A stretch of 52,486 nucleotides of DNA from Paraburkholderia silviterrae (GCF_004353915.1 NZ_SMRP01000041.1:1-52486); one strand, 5' to 3'; numbered from the stretch's first letter, positions 17,858 to 27,936 are shown. Notes: a model not told the origin generated them from the letters alone. Translations and numbers: made by a program.

Positions 17858-19306
17858 TCAGACGGGATTGATCTCGTCCTGGCTGCGCCGCGTGGTGAGC
17901 GGCCCGAGCGCGCGCAGCGTCACGGCGACAATGGCGAGGGCGGCGGAAATCACGCCGAACATCGCGAGCGGGCCGTGCTGGTTGAGCACGGGCAGCAAGA
18001 TGAATGGCAGGGCGCCACTGACGAAGCGCGAGAGCGAGTAAGTGCTGCCGATTGCCGTCGAGCGCACGCTGGGGGGAAAGATCTCTGCCTGGTAGACGTG
18101 GTAGGCGTTGCTGAACACATTCGACGCGCAGGTGGTCAGGAGACCAAACAAGACGATCAGGCCGATGTGGTTCGAATAGGCGAAGCCGAGGCCGAACAGG
18201 GCGATCGCAACAAGCGAGGCGATCACGAGCGTGCGCCGCTCGATCCAGTTGAGCAGCGGCACGGAGAGCAACGAGCCGATGGGGTAGCCGAGAAACGAGA
18301 GCGCGACGAAGAGCGTGCTGCCCGTCACGTCGAAGCCGCGGCTCTTGACCACGACGCCGGCGAGCGTGCCGAAGCCGTAATAGCCGAAGCCCTGGAACAG
18401 GTGGAAGATGGTGAGCATCAGGTAGCGCTGGCCATACGGCGCACGGCGCAGTAGCGCGACGCGTTCGCGCAGCAGCAGCGGGTGCTTGCGTTCGCCGGAT
18501 TCCGCAAAGGCGGCGGGCATGGCTACGCCCGCGCTTTGCGCGAAGCGGCGCAGGGTGGCATGCGCTTCCTCCACGCGCCCTTGCGCGAGCAGCCAGCGCG
18601 GGCTCTCCGGAAGGCGCTGCTTCACAGCCAGCACGAATACGGCGCCAAGTCCACCGAGCGCGAGTATCACGCGCCAGCCAGTGATCGCGCCGGCGTGCAG
18701 CGGATTGAGCCAGACGGCGAGAAAGCCCACGAGCGGCACGGCCACATACGAGGCGGTATAGGCCCACGCCGCGAGGCGCCCGCGGCGATCCTTCGGGAGG
18801 ATTTCGGAGAGGTAGCTGTCGGCGACCGGATAGATTGCGCCCACGCCAACGCCCGTGAGAAAGCGGCAGGCCACGAGCATGGCGGCGTTGACCGAGAACG
18901 CGCCGAGCAGCGAGAACGCGCTGTACCAGACGAGCGTGAGCAGAAACGCACGGCGCCGTCCAATGCGGTCAGCGAGGCTGCCGAGGCAAAGCGACCCGAA
19001 GAACATGCCGATGAACGCCGAAGCGAGCAGCAGCTTGAAAGCGGCGCTGTGGCCGTCGAGGCCGTACTCGTTTTGCAGCGCCGAGCCGATCGAGCTGACG
19101 AGAAAGATCTCGTACATGTCGAAGAACAGGCCAATCCCCACGACCCACACCACGAAGCGGTGCAGCGCGCCTACGGGCATGTCGTCCATGAAGCTGCCGA
19201 GCGTCGAAGCCGCGCGGTCGAGCGTTTCGCGCTGCGCGGTGGCGAGCGCAGCGGGCGAGCTATCGCGGGCCGCGGGGCCGCCCAGATCCAAAGGTTGGCT
19301 GTTCAT
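17858..19306 (-). CDS. MFS transporter (sugar porter-like)
   Basis: 482 residues from the ATG at 19306, with the ribosome-binding site GGAGAC. Twelve membrane segments; motif LGSLADRIGRRRAFL in loop 2-3, PESPRWLLAQGRVEEA in the central loop and a FFDMYE motif in helix 1. Aromatic-acid, niacin-type and sugar MFS carriers look like this. The open frame extends upstream to 19561, but without a good start. It converges on the LysR gene and is divergent from czcC. Substrate unknown. Confidence 0.87.
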   Translation of the reverse strand: MNSQPLDLGGPAARDSSPAALATAQRETLDRAASTLGSFMDDMPVGALHRFVVWVVGIGLFFDMYEIFLVSSIGSALQNEYGLDGHSAAFKLLLASAFIGMFFGSLCLGSLADRIGRRRAFLLTLVWYSAFSLLGAFSVNAAMLVACRFLTGVGVGAIYPVADSYLSEILPKDRRGRLAAWAYTASYVAVPLVGFLAVWLNPLHAGAITGWRVILALGGLGAVFVLAVKQRLPESPRWLLAQGRVEEAHATLRRFAQSAGVAMPAAFAESGERKHPLLLRERVALLRRAPYGQRYLMLTIFHLFQGFGYYGFGTLAGVVVKSRGFDVTGSTLFVALSFLGYPIGSLLSVPLLNWIERRTLVIASLVAIALFGLGFAYSNHIGLIVLFGLLTTCASNVFSNAYHVYQAEIFPPSVRSTAIGSTYSLSRFVSGALPFILLPVLNQHGPLAMFGVISAALAIVAVTLRALGPLTTRRSQDEINPV

Positions 19307-19549
19307 CGTGTCTCCAGATATAGGTATGCCGCGGCTGTGCCAACGGTCGATCTCGCTGCGCAGCAGCGCCGGTTGAACCGCTGCCCGGGGCGAGGCGCGC
19401 CGCATGGATCCCGCAGGGACTGGGCGCTGAGGACAAGTGTGGGAGATATTCGCCAGCACGAAAATTGCGGATGCCTCAAGCATGCTTTCCCGCAGAGAAA
19501 GGCTGCCGGTGGATTGGCATTGAGAGATCGGCGGCTGAATCAAGGATGA

Positions 19550-19566
19550 CGAAAATGTCATTTTCG
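19550..19566. promoter_or_regulatory. 17-bp perfect palindrome upstream of czcC
   Basis: CGAAAATG-T-CATTTTCG, perfect dyad, 66 bases before the czcC start and in the 325-base gap to the divergent MFS gene (19307-19631), which holds no other gene that I can see. It is a good operator candidate; the binding protein is unknown. Confidence 0.55.
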
Positions 19567-19631
19567 GATCATGTTTGCATTGCAGCAGGACCGTAGCATC
19601 GGCGCCAGGTCATTCAACGTGCAATCCGCTC

Positions 19632-20963
19632 ATGCATCCGCGCCACTTCGTTGCTGCCGCACTCCTGGCCCTGAGCTATTCGGCGAACAGCCAGTCGCCC
19701 GCAGGCCAAATCCCATCCGCGCAGGACGCGCCGGTCATCGACTATCGCGCCGGCGTGGCTCCCGTTCAGGCGGTTCCGCTGGCGCTCTCGCTTGACGACG
19801 CACTCGGCATTGCTGCGTCGAGCAATCCCGTGTTGCGCAGCGCCGTGGCCAGGGCGGATGCGTCCGCAGGCGCCTTCATTCAGGCCGGCGCACGGCCGAA
19901 TCCGAATCTCTCCTTGCTGCAGGAAGGTTTCGGGGGGCAGGAGCGCACGAGCACGGCGCTGGTCGAGCAGACGATCGAGCTAGGCGGCAAACGGCGGGCG
20001 CGGCTCGACGTTGCGTCGTATGGCCGCCAGGCGGCGCTGGCTTCGCTCGACGGGCAAGCGGCGCAGCTTCGCGCGGCGGTGATCACGGCGTTCTATGACC
20101 GGCTCGCGGCGCAGCGCCAGATGCAGGTGGCGCAGGAATCGGCCGATACGGCGCTGCGCTCGGCCGATATGGCCGACAAGCGCGCCCGTGCCGGAAAGAT
20201 CTCGCCAGTCGAATCGACCAAGGCACGCGTTGCCGCCGCCGATGCGCAAATCGCGCTCGCCACGGCGCGCACGCAGGCCACGCTCGCGCTCGAGAAGCTC
20301 GCGAACGTCACGGGCAGCCCGGACGTGCGTGGCCGCACCGTGACGGGCGACCTCGATGCGCTTCCCGAGATCGAGCCGCTGTCGTCGTTGCAGTCGAGGC
20401 TTGACGAGTCGCCTTTATCGCGCGCCGCGCAGGCCGAGGTGCTGCGCAGCAACGCACTCGTGAGCGTCGAGAAAGCGCGGCGCATTCCCGATATCACCAT
20501 CAGTGCGGGAATGAAGCGGGTCATCACCTCAGGTATTCCGGGCAACCAGGCCGTGGTCGGCGTGTCCATTCCGCTGCCGCTGTTCGATACCAACAAGGGC
20601 GCGATTCTGGAGGCGTCGCACAACGCAGAGAAGGCGAGCGCCGACCTCGATAGCGAGACGGCGCGCTTGCGGCTGGAGCTTGCGCAATCCTGGTCGAGCT
20701 ACGAGAACGCGGTACAGGAAGCGCGTCAGCTCAAGGACGACGTGCTGCCCGCCGCGCGGCAGACGCTGGAGGCCATGCTGCGCGGCTTTCAACTGGGCAA
20801 GTTCAGCTTCCTCGAAGTGCTCGACGCTCAACGCACGCTGTTTCAGGGGCAGTCCCAGTACGTGAAGGTGCTGAGCACCGCCCATCAGGCCTATGCCGAT
20901 ATCGGCCGGCTCATCGGCACGCCGCTCGTTGCGGATCGTGCCAGCGCGACCCGCTTGAACTGA
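19632..20963 (+). CDS. czcC: Outer membrane channel of metal RND efflux pump (TolC family)
   Basis: 443 residues from the ATG at 19632 (MHPRHFVAAALLALSYSANS), a signal peptide start. The protein has the long heptad-like alternating helices and the duplicated structure of outer-membrane efflux proteins; ELGGKRRARLDVA and FDTNKGAILEA are typical of CzcC. It forms the outer duct of the CzcCBA complex that expels cobalt, zinc and cadmium type cations. czcB starts 10 bases after its stop. Confidence 0.9.
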   Translation: MHPRHFVAAALLALSYSANSQSPAGQIPSAQDAPVIDYRAGVAPVQAVPLALSLDDALGIAASSNPVLRSAVARADASAGAFIQAGARPNPNLSLLQEGFGGQERTSTALVEQTIELGGKRRARLDVASYGRQAALASLDGQAAQLRAAVITAFYDRLAAQRQMQVAQESADTALRSADMADKRARAGKISPVESTKARVAAADAQIALATARTQATLALEKLANVTGSPDVRGRTVTGDLDALPEIEPLSSLQSRLDESPLSRAAQAEVLRSNALVSVEKARRIPDITISAGMKRVITSGIPGNQAVVGVSIPLPLFDTNKGAILEASHNAEKASADLDSETARLRLELAQSWSSYENAVQEARQLKDDVLPAARQTLEAMLRGFQLGKFSFLEVLDAQRTLFQGQSQYVKVLSTAHQAYADIGRLIGTPLVADRASATRLN

Positions 20964-20973
20964 AGGATCGATC

Positions 20974-22404
20974 ATGCCGCCCAAACACAGGATCGCCGCT
21001 GTGGCGACCGCACTTTTACTTGGCACTGCCATTGGTGCGTATGCACTATTGGGGGAACGGACCGCGCCGAAAGACGCCATGGCAGCCGCTTCCGAGGCGC
21101 GCGGCGCCGACGGCCCGCTGTCTGCCGAGGTCGTTGTCGCCGAGAAGGCCGGGGAGGCGCGCCTGATTGTCTATCCGCTTCTCGATGGCAAGCCTGCGCC
21201 CGATCGCACGGCGGTCAGCGCCACGGTAACGCGCTACGACGGCGCGCGCGAGGTCCTGAAATTCGCGGGCAAGGACGGGAAGTTTGGCAGTACGACAGGA
21301 ATTGTCGCGCCGCACGTGTTCGATGCGGTCATCGACATTCGGGTCGATGGGCGTTCCGGCTCGATCAAGTACTCGCGCGCCGATGGCGCGGTTGCGCTCA
21401 ATGCCTCGCAGATCAAGGCTGCGAATATCGGGCTTGCCACCGTGGGGCCGGCGCAAATCCGCAGCAGCTTCCAGTTGCCAGGCGAGATCAAATTCAATGA
21501 GGACCGAACCGCGCATGTCGTGCCGCGTGTCGCGGGCGTTGTCGAGCGCGTGAGCGTATCGACAGGCCAGCGCGTCGAGAAGGGCGAGTTGCTCGCCGTC
21601 ATTGCCAGCACGGACCTCGCCGACCGCAGGAGCGAGCTGTTGACGGCGCAACGGCGCCTCTCGGCCGCGCGCACGGCCTATCAGCGCGAAAGGACGCTCT
21701 GGGAGGAAAAGATCTCGGCGGAGCAGGACTATCAGCAGGCGCAGATGCAACTGCGCGAAGCCGAGATCGCGGCTGAAAATGCGCGCCAGAAGCTCGCCGC
21801 GCTCAATGCCCCGGCGTCCGCATCGGCCCTGAGCCTCTACGAACTGCGGGCGCCTTTCGCCGGCACGATCGTCGAGAAGCATTTGACGGCGGGCGAATCC
21901 ATCGCGGCGGACGCCAATGTATTCGTGATTTCCGATCTGTCCTCGGTCTGGGCGGAAATGGCCGTGCCGGCGCAACGCCTGAACGACGTCCGCGTGGGGC
22001 GCGAGGCGGTAGTGAGCGCGTCGGCCTTCGAGTCTCGCGCCACCGGCCCGGTTTCGTATGTGGGCGCCTTGCTGGGCGAGCAGACGCGCACGGCGCCGGC
22101 GCGCGTGGTGCTCGCGAATCCCGACGGCGCGTGGCGGCCCGGCCTGTTCGTGAATGTATCGGTGGGGGCGGGGCTGCAGGAGGTGCCGCTCGCCATCAAG
22201 GCAAGCGCCATTCAGGAGATCAATGGCGCGGCTTCGGTGTTCGTCCAGTCGCCCAAGGGGTTCGTTGCGCAGCCCATCGAGCTCGGGCGGCGCGACGAGC
22301 AGAGCGTGGAAGTGCTGAGCGGCCTGAAAGACGGCCAGCGCTACGTGGTGGCGAACAGCTTCGTGCTCAAGGCCGAGCTCGCGAAGGACAGCGTGCAAGA
22401 GTGA
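20974..22404 (+). CDS. czcB: Periplasmic adaptor of metal RND efflux pump
   Basis: 476 residues with an N-terminal signal/anchor (HRIAAVATALLLGTAIGAY). The order is an N-terminal CzcB-type extra domain, a lipoyl half (VVPRVAGVVERVSVSTGQRVEKGELL), an alpha hairpin around residues 210-265, the second lipoyl half (LRAPFAGTIVEKHL) and beta-barrel domains. Membrane-fusion protein joining the inner-membrane pump to the outer channel. It is preceded by AAGGA and followed after 102 bases by the pump gene. Confidence 0.92.
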   Translation: MPPKHRIAAVATALLLGTAIGAYALLGERTAPKDAMAAASEARGADGPLSAEVVVAEKAGEARLIVYPLLDGKPAPDRTAVSATVTRYDGAREVLKFAGKDGKFGSTTGIVAPHVFDAVIDIRVDGRSGSIKYSRADGAVALNASQIKAANIGLATVGPAQIRSSFQLPGEIKFNEDRTAHVVPRVAGVVERVSVSTGQRVEKGELLAVIASTDLADRRSELLTAQRRLSAARTAYQRERTLWEEKISAEQDYQQAQMQLREAEIAAENARQKLAALNAPASASALSLYELRAPFAGTIVEKHLTAGESIAADANVFVISDLSSVWAEMAVPAQRLNDVRVGREAVVSASAFESRATGPVSYVGALLGEQTRTAPARVVLANPDGAWRPGLFVNVSVGAGLQEVPLAIKASAIQEINGAASVFVQSPKGFVAQPIELGRRDEQSVEVLSGLKDGQRYVVANSFVLKAELAKDSVQE

Positions 22405-22506
22405 TGTGTTCGCGCAGCGTTGCCCGCACATGGCGGTACGCGAACGCAGGCACGCAGGCGCAGGCACACAAGCGAATAGTCAAGTCTGGTCTGAGGATGA
22501 TCGAAA

Positions 22507-25500
22507 ATGTTTGAGCGGTTAATTGGCTTTGCCATTGCGCATCGCTGGCTGGTGATGTTGGCCACTGCCGCGGTAGCGGCGCTCGGTATCGGCAGCTACA
22601 GGCAGTTGCCGATCGATGCGGTGCCGGACATCACGAACGTGCAGGTTCAGATCAATACCTCGGCGCCCGGATATTCTCCGCTGGAAGCCGAGCAGCGTAT
22701 TACCTGGCCGATCGAGACGGCCATGGCGGGCCTGCCGAATTTGCAGGAGACGCGCTCGATTTCGCGTTATGGCCTGTCCCAGGTGACGGTCATCTTCAAC
22801 GACGGCACGGACGTCTATTTCGCAAGGCAGCTCGTCAACGAGCGCATTCAGGAGGCGAGAGACAAGCTCCCGCCCGGCGCAACGCCGTCCCTGGGGCCCA
22901 CGTCGACCGGCCTTGGCGAGATTTTTCTCTGGACGGTGGAAGCCGCGGCGAACGCACGGAAACCCGACGGCACGCCCTATACGCAGGCGGACTTGCGCGA
23001 GCTGCAGGACTGGGTCGTGAAGCCGCAATTGCGCAACGTGCCGGGCGTCACCGACGTCAACTCGATCGGCGGGTACGTCAAGGAGTATCGCGTCGCGCCC
23101 AATCCGACCCGGCTGATGTCGTACGGGCTGACGCTGGCCGACGTCGTGCGTGCGCTCGAGCGCAACAACGAGAACGTCGGCGCCGGCTACATCGAGCGGC
23201 AAGGCGAGCAGTACCTGGTGCGCGTGCCGGGGCAGGCGCGCACCGTGGAAGACATCGCCAATATCGTCCTGACGAACGCGGGCGGGGTGCCGGTGCGCAT
23301 GAAGGACGTCGGGCAAGTGGGCATCGGACGCGAGTTGCGCACGGGCGCCGCGACCGAGAACGGCAAAGAGGTCGTGCTCGGCACGGTGTTCATGCTGATG
23401 GGCGAAAACAGCCGCAGCGTGTCGAAGGCGGTGTCGTCGAAGATGGACGAGGTCAATCGCACCCTGCCGCCCGGCGTGAAGGCCGTGCCCGTTTATGACC
23501 GCACCGTGCTGGTCGAGAAAGCCGTCAATACCGTCAAGAAGAATCTGCTAGAGGGCGCGGTCCTGGTGATCGCGGTGCTGTTCGCTTTCCTCGGCAACAT
23601 CCGGGCCGCGCTGATCACCGCGCTCGTCATCCCCTTGTCGATGCTCATGACCTTCACGGGCATGGTCAACGCTAAAGTCAGCGCGAACCTGATGAGCCTC
23701 GGCGCGCTCGATTTCGGCATCATCGTCGACGGCGCGGTCGTCATCGTCGAGAACTGCATACGGCGTCTCGCGCATGCGCAGGCCGCTGCTGGACGGCCGC
23801 TCACACGCGACGAGCGCTTCACCGAGGTGCTGGAAGCGTCGAGAGAAGCGAGACGGGCACTGATATTCGGACAACTGATTATCATGGTCGTCTATCTGCC
23901 GATCTTCGCGCTGAGCGGCGTGGAGGGCAAGATGTTCCATCCGATGGCGATCACCGTGGTGATGGCGCTTGCCGCCGCCATGGTGCTCACGGTGACGTTC
24001 ATTCCGGCGGCGGTGGTGTTGTTCATCGGCGCACGCGTGCAAGAGAAGGAGAATCGCGTGATGGGTTGGGCCCGGCGCGCCTACGAGCCGGTTCTGGACA
24101 CGTTCATGGGGCGCCCGAAGCGCGTGCTGGCGGCGGCCGTGGCCATCGTCGGCCTCACGTTGCTGCTGGCCACGCGCCTTGGCAGCGAGTTCGTTCCGAG
24201 CCTGAACGAAGGCGATCTCGCCATCTCCGCGCTGCGCATTCCGGGCACGAGCCTCACGCAGTCGGTCGCCATGCAGCAGTCGATCGAGGCCGCGCTCAAG
24301 GAAAAGTTTCCCGAGATCGAGCGGGTGTTCGCGCGCACGGGCACCGCGGAGATTGCCGCGGACCCGATGCCGCCCAACGCATCGGACGGCTACATCATGC
24401 TCAAGCCGCAGGATCAGTGGCCCGACCCGGGGAAAACGCGCGAGGATCTGGTGAAGGAAATCGAGGCCGTGCTGGCCGACTTTCCCGGCAACGTCTACGA
24501 GTTTTCGCAGCCGATCCAGTTGCGCTTCAATGAGCTGATTTCGGGCGTGCGCAGCGACGTGGCGGTCAAGGTCTTCGGTGACGACATGAACGTACTGAAT
24601 ACGACGGCCAACGAGATCGCAGCGGCGCTGCAGAAGGTGGCGGGCGCCACCGAGGTCAAGGTCGAGCAGACCAACGGCCTGCCGGTGCTCACGATCGAGC
24701 TGGATCGCGACAAGCTCGCCCGCTATGGCGTGAGCGTCGCCGATGTGCAGGACACGGTGGCTGCCGCCGTGGGCGGCCAGCAGGCGGGCACGCTGTTTCA
24801 GGGCGACCGGCGCTTCGACATTGTGGTGCGTCTGCCGGACGAACTGCGCTCCGATCTGGAGGCCATCAAGCGCTTGCCCATCGCGTTGCCGGTTGCCAAC
24901 GCCGTAACCACCGCCGTGACGGCGACGCAGGGAGCCAGTGCGGCAATCGGCGCGGCCCCTTATGTTCCGCTCGCGGAGCTCGCGACCGTGAAGATCGGCC
25001 AGGGGCCGAATCAGATCAGCCGTGAGAGCGGCAAGCGCCGCGTGGTGGTGACGGCCAATGTCCGCGACCGCGACGTCGGCTCGTTCGTGGCCGACGCCCA
25101 GCAGCAGATCAGCGAGGACGTGCAGGTGCCGGCCGGTTACTGGATCTCGTGGGGCGGGCAATTCGAGCAACTGCAGAGCGCCAGCGAGCGCCTGAAGATC
25201 GTCGTCCCGGTTGCGCTATTGATGGTCTTTGTCCTGCTTTTCATCATGTTCAATAACGCAAAGGACGGCCTGCTCGTGTTCACGGGCATTCCCTTCGCGC
25301 TCAGTGGCGGCGTGGTGTCGCTGTGGCTGCGCGGGATTCCGCTCTCCATCACCGCCGCAGTCGGATTCATTGCGCTATCCGGGGTGGCGGTTCTGAACGG
25401 CCTCGTCATGATTTCCTTCATACGAAAATTGCGCGAAGATGGCGTCGATCTGCCGAGCGCCGTGCGCGACGGCGCACTCACGCGGCTGCGTCCGGTCTTG

Positions 25501-25761
25501 ATGACGGCACTCGTGGCCTCGCTCGGCTTCCTGCCCATGGCATTCGCCACCGGCACCGGCGCGGAGGTGCAGCGGCCGCTCGCGACCGTCGTGATCGGGG
25601 GCATTCTCTCGTCGACGGCGCTCACGCTGCTGGTGCTGCCCGTGCTGTACCGGGTCGCCCATTCGGACTCGCTGCGCCGGCTCGTGCGCGAATCCCTCAA
25701 AATGGGCCGCCGCCGGCTTGCAAGCCGCGCCAGCGGCGGGTCGAGCGATAACTCGAGGTGA
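22507..25761 (+). CDS. czcA: Heavy-metal RND pump, inner membrane protein (HME1-like)
   Basis: 1084 residues, the usual size. In helix 4 the motif DFGIIVDGAVVIVEN gives Asp402, Asp408 and Glu415, the proton/cation residues at the same numbering as in the Cupriavidus CzcA, and the signature of the zinc/cobalt/cadmium subgroup rather than the copper/silver (CusA) one. Two large periplasmic loops and the GD-x-NEGDLA segment are present. It exports divalent cations by proton antiport. It ends seven bases before the response-regulator gene, so pump and regulator are one transcription unit. Confidence 0.95.
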   Translation: MFERLIGFAIAHRWLVMLATAAVAALGIGSYRQLPIDAVPDITNVQVQINTSAPGYSPLEAEQRITWPIETAMAGLPNLQETRSISRYGLSQVTVIFNDGTDVYFARQLVNERIQEARDKLPPGATPSLGPTSTGLGEIFLWTVEAAANARKPDGTPYTQADLRELQDWVVKPQLRNVPGVTDVNSIGGYVKEYRVAPNPTRLMSYGLTLADVVRALERNNENVGAGYIERQGEQYLVRVPGQARTVEDIANIVLTNAGGVPVRMKDVGQVGIGRELRTGAATENGKEVVLGTVFMLMGENSRSVSKAVSSKMDEVNRTLPPGVKAVPVYDRTVLVEKAVNTVKKNLLEGAVLVIAVLFAFLGNIRAALITALVIPLSMLMTFTGMVNAKVSANLMSLGALDFGIIVDGAVVIVENCIRRLAHAQAAAGRPLTRDERFTEVLEASREARRALIFGQLIIMVVYLPIFALSGVEGKMFHPMAITVVMALAAAMVLTVTFIPAAVVLFIGARVQEKENRVMGWARRAYEPVLDTFMGRPKRVLAAAVAIVGLTLLLATRLGSEFVPSLNEGDLAISALRIPGTSLTQSVAMQQSIEAALKEKFPEIERVFARTGTAEIAADPMPPNASDGYIMLKPQDQWPDPGKTREDLVKEIEAVLADFPGNVYEFSQPIQLRFNELISGVRSDVAVKVFGDDMNVLNTTANEIAAALQKVAGATEVKVEQTNGLPVLTIELDRDKLARYGVSVADVQDTVAAAVGGQQAGTLFQGDRRFDIVVRLPDELRSDLEAIKRLPIALPVANAVTTAVTATQGASAAIGAAPYVPLAELATVKIGQGPNQISRESGKRRVVVTANVRDRDVGSFVADAQQQISEDVQVPAGYWISWGGQFEQLQSASERLKIVVPVALLMVFVLLFIMFNNAKDGLLVFTGIPFALSGGVVSLWLRGIPLSITAAVGFIALSGVAVLNGLVMISFIRKLREDGVDLPSAVRDGALTRLRPVLMTALVASLGFLPMAFATGTGAEVQRPLATVVIGGILSSTALTLLVLPVLYRVAHSDSLRRLVRESLKMGRRRLASRASGGSSDNSR

Positions 25762-25768
25762 AATATCC

Positions 25769-26452
25769 ATGCGCATATTGATCGTCGAAGACGAACCGAA
25801 GACCGGAAAATACCTGCAAAAAGGCCTTTCCGAAGCGGGCTACGTGGTCGACTGGGTGGAAGACGGCGTCAGCGGGCTCCATCAGGCGAGCACGGAAGAC
25901 TACGACCTGATCGTGCTGGACGTGATGCTCCCCGGGCGGGACGGCTGGAGCGTGATCGAGGCGCTGCGGCGCGAACGGACCACGCCCGTGCTTTTTCTCA
26001 CGGCGCGCGACGACGTGGGCGATCGCGTCAAAGGTCTCGAGCTCGGCGCCGACGACTACATGGCCAAGCCGTTCGACTTCGTCGAGTTGCTGGCGCGCGT
26101 GCGCTCCATTCTCCGGCGCGGTCAGCCGCGCGAGGCAACGACGCTGAGCGTGGCTGACCTGCATCTGGATCTCACACGGCGCAAAGCCACGCGTCAGGGG
26201 AAGACCATTCTGTTGACTTCCAAGGAGTTCTCGTTGCTGTGGCTGCTGATGCGCCGTGTCGGCGAGATCTTGCCGAGGGCGACCATCGCATCGCAGGTCT
26301 GGGACATGAATTTCAGCAGCGACACCAACGTCGTGGACGCCGCCATACGGCGGCTAAGGTTGAAGATCGACGACCCGTACGAGCTCAAGCTCATTCATAC
26401 GGTCAGGGGCATGGGCTACGTTCTGGAACGTCGGGACGCAGGCGCTTCATGA
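25769..26452 (+). CDS. czcR: OmpR-type heavy-metal response regulator
   Basis: 227 residues from the ATG at 25769. Receiver domain with acidic pocket (VEDEPK), phosphorylation site Asp51 (LIVLDVMLPGRDGW) and Lys in YMAKPF; winged-helix DNA-binding domain ending HTVRGMGYVLE. Best match in character is CzcR/CopR/IrlR. It lies directly after czcA and overlaps the kinase gene (ATGA at 26449), so it should activate the czc operon in response to metals. Confidence 0.9.
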   Translation: MRILIVEDEPKTGKYLQKGLSEAGYVVDWVEDGVSGLHQASTEDYDLIVLDVMLPGRDGWSVIEALRRERTTPVLFLTARDDVGDRVKGLELGADDYMAKPFDFVELLARVRSILRRGQPREATTLSVADLHLDLTRRKATRQGKTILLTSKEFSLLWLLMRRVGEILPRATIASQVWDMNFSSDTNVVDAAIRRLRLKIDDPYELKLIHTVRGMGYVLERRDAGAS

Positions 26453-27843
26453 TCAAGCGTTTGCTGCCTACCACGTTGCGCTCGCGCCTGACGGTCCTGA
26501 TCGTCATATCGACCTCGGCCATTCTCGCGCTCAGCGGATTCGCGCTCTATCAGGCACTCAAGACGCGCATAGAAAATACCGCGTCACAGGAGCTGGCGAC
26601 CACCCTGTCTGCGCTGGGGGAGCATCTGGCGCGTGTCCCGAGCCGCGATGAAATCTTGCGCAACCCCGAGATCTGGATCGACCAGCTGCACGGCCATCAA
26701 CGCCTCGATCTCGGCCTGTTCGACGCGGCGGGTGAGCGGATACTCGAAACGCAGGACTTCGTGGCTTATCGGCCGGCGCTCGCGGGGCCGTTGCACGACG
26801 GCATGACGGGCTATGCGGACAAGGACGCGAAGCGGCGCTACGTTGCTGCGCTCGTGACGCTGCAGGGCGGGGGCCCTGAAACGGTTCGCGTCGTCGTTCA
26901 GCTGGACGAATCGGGCGACCGCGCGCTGCTGCGCGGCTACGCGTACACGATCGTCGTGATCGAGGTGCTTGGGGTTCTGCTGGCGGCGGCGCTCGCGTAT
27001 GGCATCGCGATGCTCGGCTTGAGCCCCTTGAGGCAGCTCGTGAAGCGCGCGGAGGAGATGTCCACGGCGCGTCTCGCGCAGCCCATGCCGGAGCTGGACA
27101 CCGCAGGCGAATTGCGGGAGCTGGGGCGCGCATTCAACGGCATGCTGGCGAGGCTCAACGAATCCTTTGTCCGGCTGAGCCAGTTCTCTTCGAATCTCGC
27201 GCACGACATGCGCACGCCCCTGACGAACCTCGTGGCGGGCGCCCAGGTCGCGCTCTCCCAGCCCAGGACGAGCGAGGAGTACCGGGACATCATCGAGTCG
27301 AGCATCGACGAATATCAGCGGCTCTCGCGCATGATCGAAGATATGCTGTTTCTGGCGCGTTCGGAGAGCGCGAGGCAGCCGCCTGGCCTGCGCGATCTAG
27401 ATGCCGTGGAGGAGGCGCGGCGGGTGGCGGGGTATTACGAGCCGATGGCGGAGGACGCATCCGTCGAACTGGAGGTGCGGGGGAAGGGCCGATTGCTGGC
27501 GGATCTCATGCTTTATCAGCGGGCGTTGAGCAATCTGCTCGCCAATGCGCTCGCGCATTCGCCTGCGGGATCGACGATCGTCATCGAGTGCGAGCCGTCC
27601 GCCTCCGGCACGCTGGTGAAGGTTTCCGATACGGGAGCGGGCATTGGCGTCGAGCATCGGGAAAAAATCTTCGAACGCTTCTACCGTGTCGATCCGTCGA
27701 GGAGCAACTCGGCGGGCGGAACCGGCCTTGGGCTCGCCATCGTCAAGTCGATCATGGAAAGCCACGGCGGAACGTGCGGCGTCGAGAGCGAACCCAACGT
27801 CCGCACGACGTTCTGGCTGCACTTCCCGGCGCGCGACGTCTAG
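26449..27843 (+). CDS. czcS: Heavy-metal sensor histidine kinase
   Basis: 464 residues. Helix 1 (about 12-34), a periplasmic sensor region, helix 2 (about 164-190), HAMP, the H-box with His252 (SSNLAHDMRTPLTNL), N-box NLLANALAHSP, and G-boxes DTGAGI and GGTGLGLAIVKS. This is the CusS/CopS/IrlS family layout. It overlaps the response regulator by four bases. It probably senses periplasmic zinc, cadmium or cobalt. The start used is the overlapping ATG; the frame is open further upstream inside czcR. Confidence 0.92.
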   Translation: MIKRLLPTTLRSRLTVLIVISTSAILALSGFALYQALKTRIENTASQELATTLSALGEHLARVPSRDEILRNPEIWIDQLHGHQRLDLGLFDAAGERILETQDFVAYRPALAGPLHDGMTGYADKDAKRRYVAALVTLQGGGPETVRVVVQLDESGDRALLRGYAYTIVVIEVLGVLLAAALAYGIAMLGLSPLRQLVKRAEEMSTARLAQPMPELDTAGELRELGRAFNGMLARLNESFVRLSQFSSNLAHDMRTPLTNLVAGAQVALSQPRTSEEYRDIIESSIDEYQRLSRMIEDMLFLARSESARQPPGLRDLDAVEEARRVAGYYEPMAEDASVELEVRGKGRLLADLMLYQRALSNLLANALAHSPAGSTIVIECEPSASGTLVKVSDTGAGIGVEHREKIFERFYRVDPSRSNSAGGTGLGLAIVKSIMESHGGTCGVESEPNVRTTFWLHFPARDV

Positions 27844-27870
27844 CGGCGCACGGAGCACACGTTCGTGCGG

Positions 27871-27899
27871 CCGGCCGCGCGGTGTTGCGGCGCGGCCGG
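27871..27899. terminator. GC-rich hairpin between convergent czcS and DUF4148-like genes
   Basis: Perfect ten-base-pair stem CCGGCCGCGC / GCGCGGCCGG with a nine-base loop. There is no T run, so it is only a possible terminator for either strand. Confidence 0.5.
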
Positions 27900-27902
27900 T
27901 AT

Positions 27903-27936
27903 CACACTCGAAGCACAGTCGAAGCGCACTCGAACC
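27903..27936. repeat. 11-bp spaced repeat at the 3' end of the DUF4148-like gene
   Basis: The word TCGAA recurs at 27908, 27919 and 27930, exactly 11 bases apart, within related 11-mers (roughly CACTCGAAGCA). It begins one base past the stop codon of the 27937-28218 gene. Confidence 0.6.

Noticed and set aside
19307..19561. N-terminal extension of the MFS transporter
   Set aside because: The frame is open but has no good start; the ATG at 19306 has GGAGAC in front and gives a typical length, and the extension would cover the palindrome.
23548..25170. Antisense open frame of 540 codons opposite czcA
   Set aside because: Basic low-information sequence produced by the GC-rich third positions of czcA.
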